Source of the DNA: Platycnemis pennipes
Lineage: Eukaryota > Arthropoda > Insecta > Odonata > Platycnemididae
Direction: 5' to 3'
DNA length: 64,000 nucleotides
NCBI GenBank assembly: GCA_933228895.1
Contig: OW121853.1
Span: 75,934,645-75,998,644, forward strand
Under the pieces are notes generated by a model, which was given only the letters and a program-made list of their open reading frames with translations, searched no databases and had not been told where the DNA came from. The translations under genes and the position numbers were made by a program. Of this stretch, positions 47,275 through 58,500 are shown in pieces (the first letter of the stretch is position 1; each line of letters opens with the position of its first letter).

Positions 47275-47835
47275 CTATCTACATCTACATAATACCCTGC
47301 AAGCCACCACAAGGGTGTGTGGCAGGGGGTGATTGCTCACCAAACATGCACTACATATCATGCATAAAAAAGGAATAGTATTAATATAGTAGTCAGAACT
47401 ACACTGTTTAAAAAGATAGAAATTGCAAAACAAACATGCAAAAACATTCTGTTAGTAGGGTTAGCTTTAAGTACTCATACCAACATGCAGCTACCAATGC
47501 TATTCATTGCTACTCTCCGATAGGACATATTTACCGTTATTCGTATCTCTAATTGTGCGAGGGAAAAATGACATTTTGAATCGGTCAGTTCGGCAATCAA
47601 TTTCTCTAATTTTATGATTATGGTCCAGTCTGCCATAGTAAGTTGGGGTTCGTAAAATATTTTTAATATCATCTCTGAAAATATTTCCTTGGAATTTGTT
47701 TAAGAGATTAAGTCTAAATTTCAACCTGCGATCTGACAATGATTCCCATTTCAATTCATTTAATAGACTGGTTACGCTAATATAATTATCGTATCGTCCC
47801 TTTACAAATCTTGCCGATCTTCGTTGCACACGTTC
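47275..47835 (-). mobile_element. CR1-like LINE-derived unit with intact 109-codon frame
   Basis: Minus-strand unit: tail CTACATCTACATAATACCCT at the left, intact frame 47500-47829, and the same GAACGTGTGCA start as the copy at 32254. ATGAT flanks both ends (47270-47274, 47836-47840), a plausible 5-bp target duplication. The two copies' 109-residue products differ at six positions. Confidence 0.88.
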
Positions 47836-47959
47836 ATGATTAGTGTCTACATAGTTACGAAGGGATTACTGGTTATTATTAGATTTTCACGTAATGTATT
47901 TATCTGCATTTCCCTAGCATGCATAGATTGTTATTAAAACATGCTTCATTCTATACAGA

Positions 47960-48540
47960 CTAATCCAACATTTTTTTGCCTACCTATCGCCTTTGCTATG
48001 CTGCCTGTTGTTCTCTCAGATGGTACGTGGGAAAAATGACATTTTCAATCTGTCGGTAAGACAATCTATCTCTCTAATCTTGTTTATTTGTTTAAACATA
48101 GCACAATACGCAAGGGTTCTTAATATATTTCTGGCCAAGTTTTTCGCGGCGTTCCGATGATTGTAAAAAGCTTTCGGTAGTCTTCCGCGTAAACATTCTG
48201 ATAAAATGGCGACGTTTCACCCACTCCACTGCGGGCGTCCTCAGGCGAGGCTGAAGTGAGAAATGCTTCGAAGTTGACGCTTATTTATACTCGTCTTCTG
48301 AGGTGGCAGCTGCTCGCTGATTGGCTGTGGTTGTTCGTGTGAATACTCGTTTCCACGTGTTGAAGAGTGGGCAGCTATCCTCTCTATTCATATTGTTGGG
48401 CCCCTTGGAAATATCTATGGTTCTTAATAATCCAACGTGATCTGTTAACGAATCGGCTTTGAGTTTACTGAAAAGGTTTTGTCTGAATTTTAACCTGCGT
48501 TCTGAAAGTAATTCTCATCCTTAGTTCTTCTATTGAACTC
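47960..48540 (-). mobile_element. LINE fragment, second subfamily, with an insert
   Basis: GGTACGTGGGAAAAATGACA, ATCTCTCTAATCTTGTTTAT and GCACAATACGCAAGGGTTCT match 4290-4400. After an insert at about 48139-48417 the family resumes with AATATCTATGGTTCTTAATA and TTTTAACCTGCGTTCTGAAA. The insert holds the second hammerhead-like motif and resembles a Penelope-type terminal region. Confidence 0.65.
48200..48256 (-). ncRNA. Hammerhead-ribozyme-like motif
   Basis: On the minus strand: CTGAGGA (complement of 48238-48244), stem II CCCGC-AGTGGA-GTGGG (5 bp with one G-U), GAAA, then ACGT and C. ACGU is self-complementary, as in the very short stem III of retroelement hammerheads that work as dimers. 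The stem I flanks pair weakly (two clear pairs next to the core). It is antisense to the gene. Confidence 0.42.
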
Positions 48541-49984
48541 GCTACACCATATGGGACTACTTATGAGGCCTATAGGACTCTTATAGGAGGAGTTCTTATG
48601 GGAGATTAGATTTTTTAGGTCTGGTAGAATTTTCCGTGGAATACCCCATAAGGGAAGTGGAAGTCTTATAAGTCCCCTAGATTTGTTATAGGAATGTTAT
48701 CTGATTAGATTTTCCTACAGGTCCCATGACCACAATCCAACAGATCTAAGGGGAAATATTTTGTTGGGAATAAATCCATTCCTATATTGAAACTTACCTA
48801 TTCCTTAGAATGTTCACATATCCTCCTCTCCATTCTTGTTTGTACGTTTTAATATTTTCCATTTCTATTTCACCTCAATTGTATTTGTAGCGACATCATG
48901 AGTAATGTATTTCCATCTTTCAGGTTATTTTAACGTGCGATCGTTTCACTTAATGTTTTTTGATGTGAATTTCCTAATGTCACCGGTCACCTAAATGTAT
49001 TTCCCCTTAGTTTTCTTTTTCTTCCTATCATAGATTTCAACAAGCATTTAGCTTTTTTTTACAATTTCACCTGGTGAAGTCTCAAGTCGGGCCTGTAAAA
49101 ATTTGATTTCAATCTTCAATTAAGAGTGCATGAAATTTATTTGAATTTGTCTATAATTTTGAAGAATGACATTCTAATTTTAAAACTATTCGAAAATTTG
49201 TTGTCCCTTCACTCTCTTCAACCCTTCTGTTCCTATCTGATTCTTCCGTCACTCTTATATTTTCTGGGAAAATGATATCTAGTTTTAATTTTGCCACGAA
49301 GTCTTCCGTCTATGATGCACTTTTGAACGTAACAGTTTACCTGCAGCTCCCAAACTTACTTTACTGTTTTTTGGCTACGTCATGAGTTCATCGCCTTTTT
49401 TGTCTTCAAAGTATTCTTTGATTTATACTATCTGAAATTAGTTATATCAATATAACTTAGTCGTTTAATACTAACTTAAAATAATTGGTAGCCAAGGACA
49501 CCTTACCTTGCAGCTCGAAGTGGATTACCATTTGAGTTCATTTTCAAGATTTTTTTATTTAATCTCGTGCATCCGACTGACTCGTATTTGATGATTAATA
49601 CGTATTCCAACTACTATATACATGTGGCGATGAATATATGTCTTTTTAATTCTCAATGTCCTTTTTGAAGTCCTCAAGATTACTGGCACAAATGAGCAAA
49701 TTCGTTCTGTGATGTGCTTCGATGATTTTGTTCCTGTGAAGGGGAAATGCTTGGTATATAGATGTTGAAACTCCGCCTCCTCATCCATTACTGAAATTAC
49801 CAAGTATCATGCTTGCACATTCGGAGATTTTTGGTATTCTGTCCTAAATAAGCAGACACACACACGCCTTCAATTGCCTATCTGAGCAATAGCTCTGTTT
49901 ATCGTCAAATTACAGAAGTAATGCTTGATAATTAAAGGGTAGTCATTTGAAAGAAATTTTCTGTCAATAAATAAATAAAAACGG
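48541..49984. other. No gene recognised
   Basis: At 48550-48735 there is an imperfect inverted arrangement (ATGGGAC at the left, GTCCCAT at the right, with CCTATAGG-like words between) that may be an old MITE. The rest is AT-rich intronic DNA. Confidence 0.35.
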
Positions 49985-50560
49985 AACTTATTAATTTTAC
50001 TCATCATCATGGGTAAACATTCCATGGATTGGTTTGACGCAGCCCTTCACTCGATTCTTCTATCGGCGGGCCTCTTCATATTAACGTAATTCCTCTCTTT
50101 TACATCCTTCACAACCTGTTCCATATATCTCATTCGAGGCCTGCCTTTTCCATTGTTCACGTTCTATTTTCCCTCGACGATTGTCTTCATCAGACCATCG
50201 TGTCTTAAGATGTGGCCTATTAAGTTGGCCGGTATGCTCTTTGGGGTTTTCAGCAGACCTCTCTTTTCTCCCACTCTTCTTAGGACTGCCTCGTTACCTA
50301 CTCGGTCTATCCATTTTATTTTCATCATCCTTCGGTAGCACCACATTTCATATGCTTCCAGCCTGGACTTCTCTGCTGCTGTTGTCGTCCGTGCTTCACT
50401 GCCGTATTGTAGAATGCTCCAGATTTATATTCGAATGGAATGTTTCCTCACTACCACGCTTGTATTTAGAGCTGTAAGCAGAATGTTCTTTTGGTAAAAT
50501 GCCTTTTTCACCTGGACAATTCTCCTGGAATTTCTCTTTAGTCCATAAACTTCACTGTGG
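49985..50560 (-). mobile_element. RTE-like LINE, C-terminal fragment
   Basis: The minus frame 50164-50346 reads MWCYRRMMKIKWIDRVGNEA, parallel to 27741-28040. The tail on the left, CTCATCATCATG then CCATGGATTGGTTTGACGCA, matches the ends at 28050-28090 and at the right window edge. Upstream parts continue in broken frames to about 50560. Confidence 0.8.
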
Positions 50561-50865
50561 AAGGCGATACTCAATGAAACCGATCCATGTCTCGAGGATA
50601 GATAATGCTTGGTAAAATTTCACATAAAATCTCATGAAGTACAACCTAGGCTTCGCCGGTTAGGGTATCATTAGGTACAATATACAACTCGTTAAATACT
50701 AGCAACTCCATGTATACTAGAGGGGGGTTTAAGTATACTTGATGTGATGAGACAGGGGGGAGAACGGAAGTCTTAATGGAATGCTTATGAGGGGGGAGTG
50801 GTAAGGGAAGAGGTATTCATTTGTCAATTTTTCGTTGTTCTTTCGGCATCGAAGTACCTCCTAGA

Positions 50866-51445
50866 CTTCGAGGGCGTTCAGTCCGGCACCTATCTTATCC
50901 AAATGGAGAGGTGTGGGGTTTAAGTCACTCAAATGGCCTTGTTCAGTTAGATGCTGACTGAAATGCGTTTTTTCAGGGTGTCCGTGTATAAAGGAACGGA
51001 GGTGTTCTTGGGCACGTATTTTAAAATTCCTCCCCGATTGCCGATATAAACCGCGTCCAGCGGCGTGGGAAGTGGGGGGCAGGGAGGACATTCGCCCCCC
51101 CCCCCCAGAATTTGCCCCGCGCCCTTAAGAAATGAGTCTTAATTAATAAAAATTAAATTTCACTAGTTTCCAGCTTGCCTTTTCCCTTCTGACGCATATT
51201 CTACCACCTTAATATGCACTTTTAGCGGAATTCTAGTCTCAACCACCTCCTATCCGCAATTAAATGCGGGCCCTTTTCATCGGAGCCGAGCCTTTTTCTT
51301 AAGATCCGGGTCCTTTTTAAGGTTGGCCCCTGCTAGCGAAAATAGTTCCGACGCCCCTGACCGCGTCACAGTCCTTGCAAAATAGTTTGTACGCTCCCGT
51401 TTGCTCGTGAGGAACCCGTTTGGCTTTACCATTGTTTCAAAAATG
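50866..51445 (-). mobile_element. Penelope-like element, GIY-YIG end fragment, split
   Basis: The minus-strand frame 50861-51091 has SGRNFKIRAQEHLRSFIHG and an HLTEQGH segment, the C-terminal part of a GIY-YIG endonuclease domain as in Penelope-like elements. Beyond the hAT insert, 51368-51400 encodes the preceding Cys-x2-Cys and Tyr-Ile-Gly part in another frame. One frameshift is also present. Only the endonuclease end remains. Confidence 0.7.
51058..51359. mobile_element. hAT-type element with exact 8-bp duplication
   Basis: ACCGCGTC is duplicated at 51050-51057 and 51360-51367. The ends CAGCGGCGTGG and CGACGCCCCTG are short inverted repeats starting CAG, typical of hAT elements. It is 302 bases long, with a run of about 14 C near 51095. 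Non-autonomous. Confidence 0.85.
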
Positions 51446-51810
51446 TTACTGTTTACTTCGTCCATCATTAATTTTACGATTAATGATTTTTTTATCATTT
51501 CATTTTCAATGACTTGTCTTCCACTAGGGACTTCACATATGTTTGAAAATTTAAAGGGAAGGAATAAATTTATTCGCGTATGCCCTGGAAAATATCGTGC
51601 TAAAATAATTGTCATTGGTCCACTCCATTCGGAACGCGTGAGAATATGCTGCGCCAACTTTTCGAGATTGGCGCATGAGAAATCATTGGGAGGCGGTGTT
51701 TCCCGGGGCTGCGTCGTCATCCCCCTCCCCGCCAAACATCTCACCAAGGGATGACTCATGCTCTCCATTGGCCAGAAATCTCACCCCTCCCCCTTCTCCA
51801 CTTCCGACAG

Positions 51811-51986
51811 GAGGAGAGCCCGCGCCAGAGCTTTGGACATGTCGTCGCTACGCGACGCCACCTGCGCGGCCAATTCGGCAGCGCCGTCGGGGGAAGTCGG
51901 AGACTCCCTGAACCCTTCGATCCACAGCTCAATGAGTGACGTCAGCCTCAGCCGCGGGACTGCTGCCAAGAATTCGAATTCGTCCC
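51811..51986 (+). CDS. CAP-Gly domain protein, fourth visible exon
   Basis: 176 bases; acceptor TTCCGACAG before 51811 and donor GTGAGT at 51987. The phase-2 end of exon 3 (AC) plus the first G gives Thr. The frame then reads RRARARALDMSSLRDATCAA to an SSMSDVSLSRGTAA segment and leaves in phase 1. It is GC-rich like the other exons. Arg-rich then Ser-rich, with no known domain. The fit of phase, composition and splice signals across 8.6 kb supports it as part of the same gene. No following exon was found to the window end. Confidence 0.75.
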
Positions 51987-52311
51987 GTGAGTACCTGCTT
52001 GCAGATTGTGTTTTGTTTTTGCATGCGCCGATGGTGTTTATTTTTATACTCTTCCAATAAAGATTAATAAATGAAGATATAAATAAGAACATAAATCTCT
52101 TGGTTTTGAAGATAGTAACAAATGCAGCTGCCCCATATTATGACAGGAGTCTCTATTGTCTGTGTAATTTATTCTATGCGGAGATATTCGATACGCGCTA
52201 GTACACACTAAGTACACGCTACTAGTAAGGGTCGATAAGAGATATAAGTTCTGTGGAAAAATATAGTTGAAGGAAAGTAATTGCTCATGAGGTCTGTCTG
52301 GAAAGATGTAT

Positions 52312-52488
52312 ACTTTCTGAAAGAAGAACTTAAAAGATGTATTGTACACACAATTTACTGAAATAGTAAACCCTACTGGTTTCGACACTCTAGTCTCATT
52401 GTCAAGGGTACTAAAAGAAACTGGTAGGGTTTAGTATTTCAATAAACTGGGTGAAAAATACATCGTTTAAGTTCTTCTTTCAGTAGGT
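52312..52488. repeat. Long hairpin 325 bases after exon 4
   Basis: Arms of about 70 bases: CTGAAAGAAGAACTTAAAAG ... AAACCCTACTGGTTT at 52316-52381 and its near complement AAACTGGTAGGGTTT ... CTTAAGTTCTTCTTTCAG-type text at 52419-52488. The loop GGTTTCGACACTC...TCATTGTCAAGGG looks like a decayed hammerhead or retroelement hairpin. Confidence 0.8.
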
Positions 52489-53440
52489 CAAATTTTCACA
52501 AAGTAGTAACGCCTGACTCGATTCAATTTTTAGGTGAATGCTTAGTTTTTTGCCAAAAAAGTTAATCGGGGTGGTGTTTGTTTTGCGACACCTCCTTCGC
52601 GGAGAACGCGATGAACACATATTATATTGAGATGAAATAGGTAAGCCTAAAGTTTATTTATACGTTTCTTGAACCGTTGTTTAATTTAGTGCATATGTGC
52701 CGATATTCAAATAACCGCTCTTTTCTCCCTTAAGTGATTCCACGCAGAAGAAATGTTTCTTTATTATCATAAGATGTTTTATGAATTTTCACTGATGCAT
52801 CGATTTCTCGAATCTTTTAATACGTCATCGATTATTTGTTGTAAATTAAAACTCAAATCTTTCCGTTTTCCGTTTTACCGAGGTTTTTTGCTTCTTATTT
52901 ACAGCTGACCTTTCGCAATAGTAGAAAAAAATATGTACCTAATTTGGTACGCGTTAAAAAAAAATATTATCTTTTTGTTACCATCTTAAAGATTATGCCA
53001 ATTGTATTGTTTATGTTTTTGAGTCCTCCCTGCTCTCCTTCCGTCAATAAAAATCATATGCATGGAACATGTTCAACGTACCTTTTATGAAGTGAGAAGG
53101 TGATGTATTTCGCCCTTTTTGTCATGCAGTTGAGATTGTTTTTCTTTGGAAATTACGATCATATTTTTTTTAAAGATGTAGGTATATGCATTGGAACATG
53201 GGGGTATGTGGTAAAATGAGCAAAATTTATTTCGAAAATATCTTCCCTCTGAAGATATACCTATATTAATGAACGTAAACAGATGATTAAGTTTTGCTCT
53301 GTATTCATCAACTAGGTATTGTTGCCCTAAACCATAATAAACCAACCACGGGACTTCTTCCCCGCTATTGTTCACGAATGTTCTGTACGCATCTGTGTTG
53401 GATAAACTCAAAGCGTCCAACGGAGGATTATTTTCATTTG
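52489..53440. other. No feature recognised
   Basis: AT-rich, probably intronic. The minus frame 53085-53420 has no domain. Confidence 0.4.
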
Positions 53441-53448
53441 ATTTCGAT

Positions 53449-53861
53449 TAGGGACGGGTCGGTTCCACTTTTTTTCGGTTCCGGTTCGGTTCTTAACTTC
53501 GGTTCTCGGTTCCGATTCTCGGTTCCGGTTCTTAATTTACCACTTCCTTTGCATTGCTCAATGGTAAGATAATTTAATCAATAATTATTTTCAGAGACTT
53601 ACTGCTTGAAAAAGAATACTTCATTATATTTTTGTGTATAGTCATTTTAACGACTGAATTAGAATAATTCGCGACTTTGAAGCATCTAAGTACACTATTT
53701 CACCAGGTTTTAATGTGAAGCCTCCACTTTCGGAGTGAGTAGGTTTCAAACTGGTTTTCGCGCCAATTATTTCGGTACCAATTATTTTTGGCCTCGGTTC
53801 TGGTTCTAAGCTCAAGAATAGGTGGAACCGAGAACCGAAGAACCGAACCGACCCATCCCTA
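53449..53861. mobile_element. hAT MITE with exact 8-bp duplication
   Basis: ATTTCGAT is duplicated at 53441-53448 and 53862-53869. The ends TAGGGACGGGTCGGTTC and GAACCGACCCATCCCTA are inverted repeats. Subterminal GGTTC/GAACC words are repeated many times in both ends. 413 bases, no transposase. Confidence 0.93.
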
Positions 53862-53869
53862 ATTTCGAT

Positions 53870-54652
53870 TTACAAGATCATACATGCAATTTTCCTGCTT
53901 CACCATTCATACAAGCCCGTTTTCCATGTTCTAGAATACGGATATCCGCAATGGGTTTGTTGTTTTCAGTTTAAATTGATCGCCTGCTTCGCCTAAGTAA
54001 GCGGTAAGTTTGTTTCTCGATACAAACAAATCGTGCACGACTGCAGTAGGTCACGTTTACCTTCTCCATCAACTCTTATAGTCTCAGCATCCTCGCTGAA
54101 CTCCGACGCCTCCTCCCCTCGTCATTCTTGAGGTGAAACCTTCACTTGATCACGATCGTGCAGATTCACGGATTTATTCACGTTCTGAAAGTGCAACAGT
54201 CACACTCTCACGTTGTCTTAAACTCCTTTTTTTTTCTTGCGCCAAGAAATATATTATATAGATTCGTGCAAATACGCTTCCTATAGTCGGAATGGCCAAT
54301 AAATATTTCTCGTTGTTTTAAGGTCATCTGATATTTCGTGCTCAAAGAATATGGTGAGAACGCGTGAGAAAACTCAATTCTTCCAGGGTGACGCGATTCC
54401 ACCATTTCCACTTCGATTCGAGGATGAATAGGTCGATTTTTAGATCCTGTACTTCTCGATGGTTTAAATATAGATGCCCTTCGAAACTTCAATAATGATC
54501 AAACGATAAGGAAATTGATTTATTCTGGGGTAGATAGATACTGACGTTAGACAAACTCCTTGAGATTTGTAATGTAGAAATTTGCATAATTTCCACAGTT
54601 AACCATCTCGATTTGCAGAGGACAACAGTTGCAAGTATTTTCAAAATGCCCT
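53870..54652. other. No gene recognised
   Basis: Short pyrimidine-rich patches and a minus frame at 54208-54492 without a domain. Confidence 0.4.
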
Positions 54653-55019
54653 GAGGGGCTCTGTTTGAAACCGTAGAGATGAACTCGAATAGATAACCAA
54701 GGAGTCACGTGGTATAAACAGGAATGGTTGGCAAATTTGGTGTGTTAAAACCGCTTATTGCGACTACATTCATTAAACTCTAAGGATCTTGATTTAAGTA
54801 AAGATTGGCCACTTTCATTGTTAACACTTGTGTTTTATCATATCTGAGTGTTTTATCCCTCTATTGTCGTGACATATGAGAAAAACGCAAGTGAAAACAA
54901 TTTATGATATTGTAACGAGCAATTCAGGCGTACCAAATTTGCAAACTATTCGTGTTTGTACCACGTGACTCCTTGGTTACCTATTCGAGATAATCCCGAC
55001 GGTTTCAAATATAACCTCC
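54653..55019. mobile_element. Palindromic E-box MITE
   Basis: CTGTTTGAAACCGTAGAGAT at the left and CCCGACGGTTTCAAATATAA at the right. Both arms carry CACGTG next to GGAGT/ACTCC. About 367 bases, longer than the other copies because of a small insertion near 54780-54810. Confidence 0.85.
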
Positions 55020-56013
55020 ATGGGCCAATGTATCATCACCTCTCAATACCTTTTGTTGTGTTTCGGGTTGAGAAGTCAGGTTCCCTTAGTACAGGGTACA
55101 TCCTGTGAAACCTCGACTTTTTCGGAATTTGTCAATAAAGTCATTTTGTCGTCAGAGCCTCGACCGATTCTGATTGTTGCATTGAAAACTTAGGCTCCGA
55201 CGTAATGATCTCGAAATTCTCGAAGCTCGACGATATCGAGTTTTGTGAGTATGGTTAAAAAGAATATATTTAACATGGTTTGATTTGGCACTAAAATAAT
55301 GAGATTCTGTAACAGCTTTTTCATGAAATTCATATTTTAAAAATCACAAATCCTAGTTGATCGAGGGCATCACTGTATTCACGATTTGAAAGCTTTTGAG
55401 TCCTTAATACGCAGACAAAATATGAATGAGATACGTTTTAGAGTTGAGCTGGTCGAAATGCTCAGAAGTAAGTCACAACTACCATTATACTTTTTTTGAA
55501 TTAATAAATAGTTTCATTGAAATGCATTCCGGGCAAATATTGCAATGCGATGCTACCCGTCCAAAGTAATTTCTCATAAAGCAGTGGAAGTTATAATTAT
55601 GCTCAACTAAGGAAACTTGAAGCCACTGCTAAAATTCAATCTTCTTTGTTAACATCCAAGACCGATAGCTTTCGGAGTACAAAAGGAGAACGTCATTATT
55701 TGCAACAAACGTGTGTGTACGAGTTGATTGTCGCCCTCTGTTCACGTCACGATATCTTTCGTGCATTGTTCGCCCCATCCTCGTATCCGGTCACGATGCA
55801 CGTCTCACGATGCAAACGGCCGTGCACGACCTTTTAGGTGCGTCTGCGGTAAAAGGTGCGCTGCTTTAAAGGTCAGATAACCATTCACTCCAACCATTCA
55901 AACCAACAGAAGAACATTCGTTGTAAAGGATACCACTCACTTCCGGGAGCGAGTCGGCGTCCCGTTCGATCTCGCGACGATGAACCGGATCACGTCGACG
56001 ATCCGTTCAGGGT
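55020..56013. other. No gene recognised
   Basis: AT-rich to 55640, then GC-richer with short unassigned frames (55646-56080). Confidence 0.35.
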
Positions 56014-56818
56014 TGAAAAAAATTGGATGGGATTATCTGAAGTGCCAGCCTCTAGAGTGTTGTTTAATTTTTGGCTGTAAAATCAATCCGGCGAGGTTGT
56101 ACCCTCGTGTTCTCCAGGGGTTACGAACCAAGTGCTTTTGAGAGTCGATTGCATCCGATTCAGGGGGGTTATTTTGTAATCTCACCTTTTTAATGACTCT
56201 TTGCGGGAAGGCGGGAGATCCGTTTCGCTCTCTTAATGATCGGCTCACGAACGGTTCGTGAATTGTCGAAGCTTCTGTCGGTAGCGCTATCTGTTGCCGA
56301 TCTCGGTGTGCTGAAGTTCTTCACGTTGTGCAAATTCCAAAAATACAGTTTAAAATCGTTTGTATCTTTCTCGCTCTTGCTTTTTTTCCAACTGAAGCTT
56401 CAAGTGGAAACGACGGTGGCTCCATTTCACGTTCTTTATGAAGATGAGATGGGAACTAATGGCAGGCGGAGATAATGAAACGGATCAAGAGTCGAAAGAT
56501 ACGGATCAGAGCGGATGAATCGTCTAAAAGACCAGCACATGACCGGCAGTTCACCGCTTGTGATCCGAAGATGGTCACGCCGCCTGGGTGGCGGAGTTTA
56601 ACTACGAAAAAGTGACATTATATGACGTATTCTCACTAAAGTGGGATTACAAAATAACCCCCCAGTTTCGAAAAAAAATGGATGGGATTATCTGCTGTGT
56701 CAGCCTCTAGAGTGTTGTTTAATTTTTGGCTGTAAAATCAATCCGGCGAGGTTGTACCCTCGTGTTCTCCAGGGCTTTCGAATCAAGTTTTTTTGAGAGC
56801 CAATTGCATCCGATTCAG
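56014..56818. repeat. 150-bp direct repeats bracketing a TIR element
   Basis: 56014-56162 and 56667-56818 are near-identical (TGGATGGGATTATCTG, CCTCTAGAGTGTTGTTTAAT, AATCCGGCGAGGTTGTACCC, GCATCCGATTCA). They lie exactly on the two sides of the element at 56163-56663. The block does not match other parts of the window. Confidence 0.9.
56163..56663. mobile_element. TIR element with GGGGGGTTATTTTG ends
   Basis: GGGGGGTTATTTTGTAATC and GATTACAAAATAACCCCCC are perfect 19-base terminal inverted repeats. The internal + frame 56236-56475 has no transposase motif. The ends resemble those of the palindromic E-box MITEs (GGGGGGTTGTGTTTG). Confidence 0.85.
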
Positions 56819-58379
56819 ATCCTGAATAGGGTAAGAAAGGAAATTACTAGAGGAAATCAATCAGTGGAGAGAAAAATAAACTTGAGGTAGTAATTAGGCA
56901 TGTGTGCTCTTGTATAATCAATATACGTCATCGCGAAAGTTCTGTTCATTTTAACTCGAGAGACTGAAGGTTTTCAGGTGCTCCTACTTGTGTGTCGAGA
57001 AAAATCTCCAAATTATCGCACTTAGCATCCGCAAGGCTCCGACGCAATGGTCGGCCCTTCTTCTTACGTCACTGCGCCCGTCTTGTTATTCGCACGTGGT
57101 GTGGACCGGCCCCTTCTAGAAGATGCTTGAGGCAACGGAATGAAAGGTCGATTCCATGAGTTGGGTGATTAGAATCTGTTTGCGCTAATGTGTGGTATGC
57201 TTAAGCGATCACGGTTTGCTTGCTTGCTTTATTTATTCACCTGTTTCGCTTATACCCTGCAGACTTAATTTGCACGCCGAAAGTGCAAGGAGATTTTCTA
57301 AGAGGAACTTGAGACCATAAGAGATTGGGTTGCAAGAAAAATATCTTGCGAATAATAATATTTTTTTAGGCCAAAATTAGTTCTAGTACTAATTTACCAG
57401 AGTGATAATACCTTCCTGTGCTCATTTCCTGAGTTTAATTTGCTATTGTTGCTCATATTGTGAGAGCTAGTTGCTTTTAATATTGCTTTCCAGGCACTGA
57501 TTGCTTTTAGTACTCATTTCTTTAAAACATTTTTATGGGGAAGCAAGGATTCACATACCATTTGCTTTATGAAGCTAATTTATTCACTCATGGGACTTGA
57601 ATGATAATAAGGAAACTTTAAAAGTGCAGGGAGCAAATAATTATTAGAGCAATTCTATTTTCAGGAGCTTCTTGTAGTCAGTATTTTCTACCTAAACTAC
57701 ACTTCACCCTAAGATAAGAATAGCGTCTTATCCCCAAAACAGATACTAACCCACTATATTCAGTGTGCCAGATCAGCGCGTTAATTGCCGTAGGCAATCT
57801 TCATTAGGTATGGGAGTGGAAGAATATGCATCTTAATTTCATAAACCTATTATCGTTTGACCGCTAATTAAAATGATGAGCTACCAGCGTGGCATATTTA
57901 ATCACCCCCTAAGGTCAACTTCGAAGAAGTAAGTAACTTGAGGAAGGTTCCTAATAAATTGGGATTCGATCGGCTAAATTCTAGATATATAAAACGTTGA
58001 AAAAAATCGACAAAAATATTCCCTGGTTTATTAATTTTACCTATGCGACAATATTACGAGGGCTGCAACTGCTATTAGAGTGAGTTGCTGTGGAACGTAA
58101 TGGAAGATTTTGATGTATCTATTTTGTTAGCCACTTGCAAAATAAAAGAACAATTGATTCCAGTAGCCTGACACATTTATTTTTTATTGATTTTGTACGT
58201 GGAATTGTTCCCATTCATATGTTGGCACAGCGTGAGTATAATTGGCGAATGTATTTATGCGTTCTACATCTACATATTCATGTGCCTGAATAAATTGGAG
58301 AATAATAATTCAATGGAGAAGATTGCTAGTTAAGTAGATTTGGTTATTTTATGCGTTCCAATGGCTGAGGTTATGTCGT
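56819..58379. other. No feature recognised
   Basis: AT-rich, unique-looking; no ORF of note. Confidence 0.4.
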
Positions 58380-58500
58380 ATCATCCAAATTAACTCCAAG
58401 ACGAACACAACTTTCATGATGAGACTGGACTCGAACCCGTGACCTGTGTGTTGCCATGCCCCTAGCATTGCCTGGCTACAGAGCTGATTGATTGGAGACG
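58380..58500 (-). repeat. tRNA-derived SINE head or tRNA-like repeat
   Basis: On the minus strand CAGCTCTGTAGCCAGGCAAT gives an A-box-like word and GGTCACGGGTTCGAGTCCAG a perfect B box about 35 bases on. No stable acceptor stem is visible. It differs from S1. Confidence 0.6.

Larger units (their letters stand above)
43187..51810 (+). other. Intron 3
   Basis: 8624 bases, GT-AG, phase 2. It is filled with transposon remains listed separately. The acceptor is the tract CTCCCCCTTCTCCACTTCCGACAG region ending at 51810. The text upstream at 51420-51760 is open on both strands but shows no domain. Confidence 0.7.

Noticed and set aside
51277..51768. 163-codon minus frame next to exon 4
   Set aside because: It spans a hAT boundary, a Penelope fragment in another frame and the exon acceptor region; no single protein makes sense.
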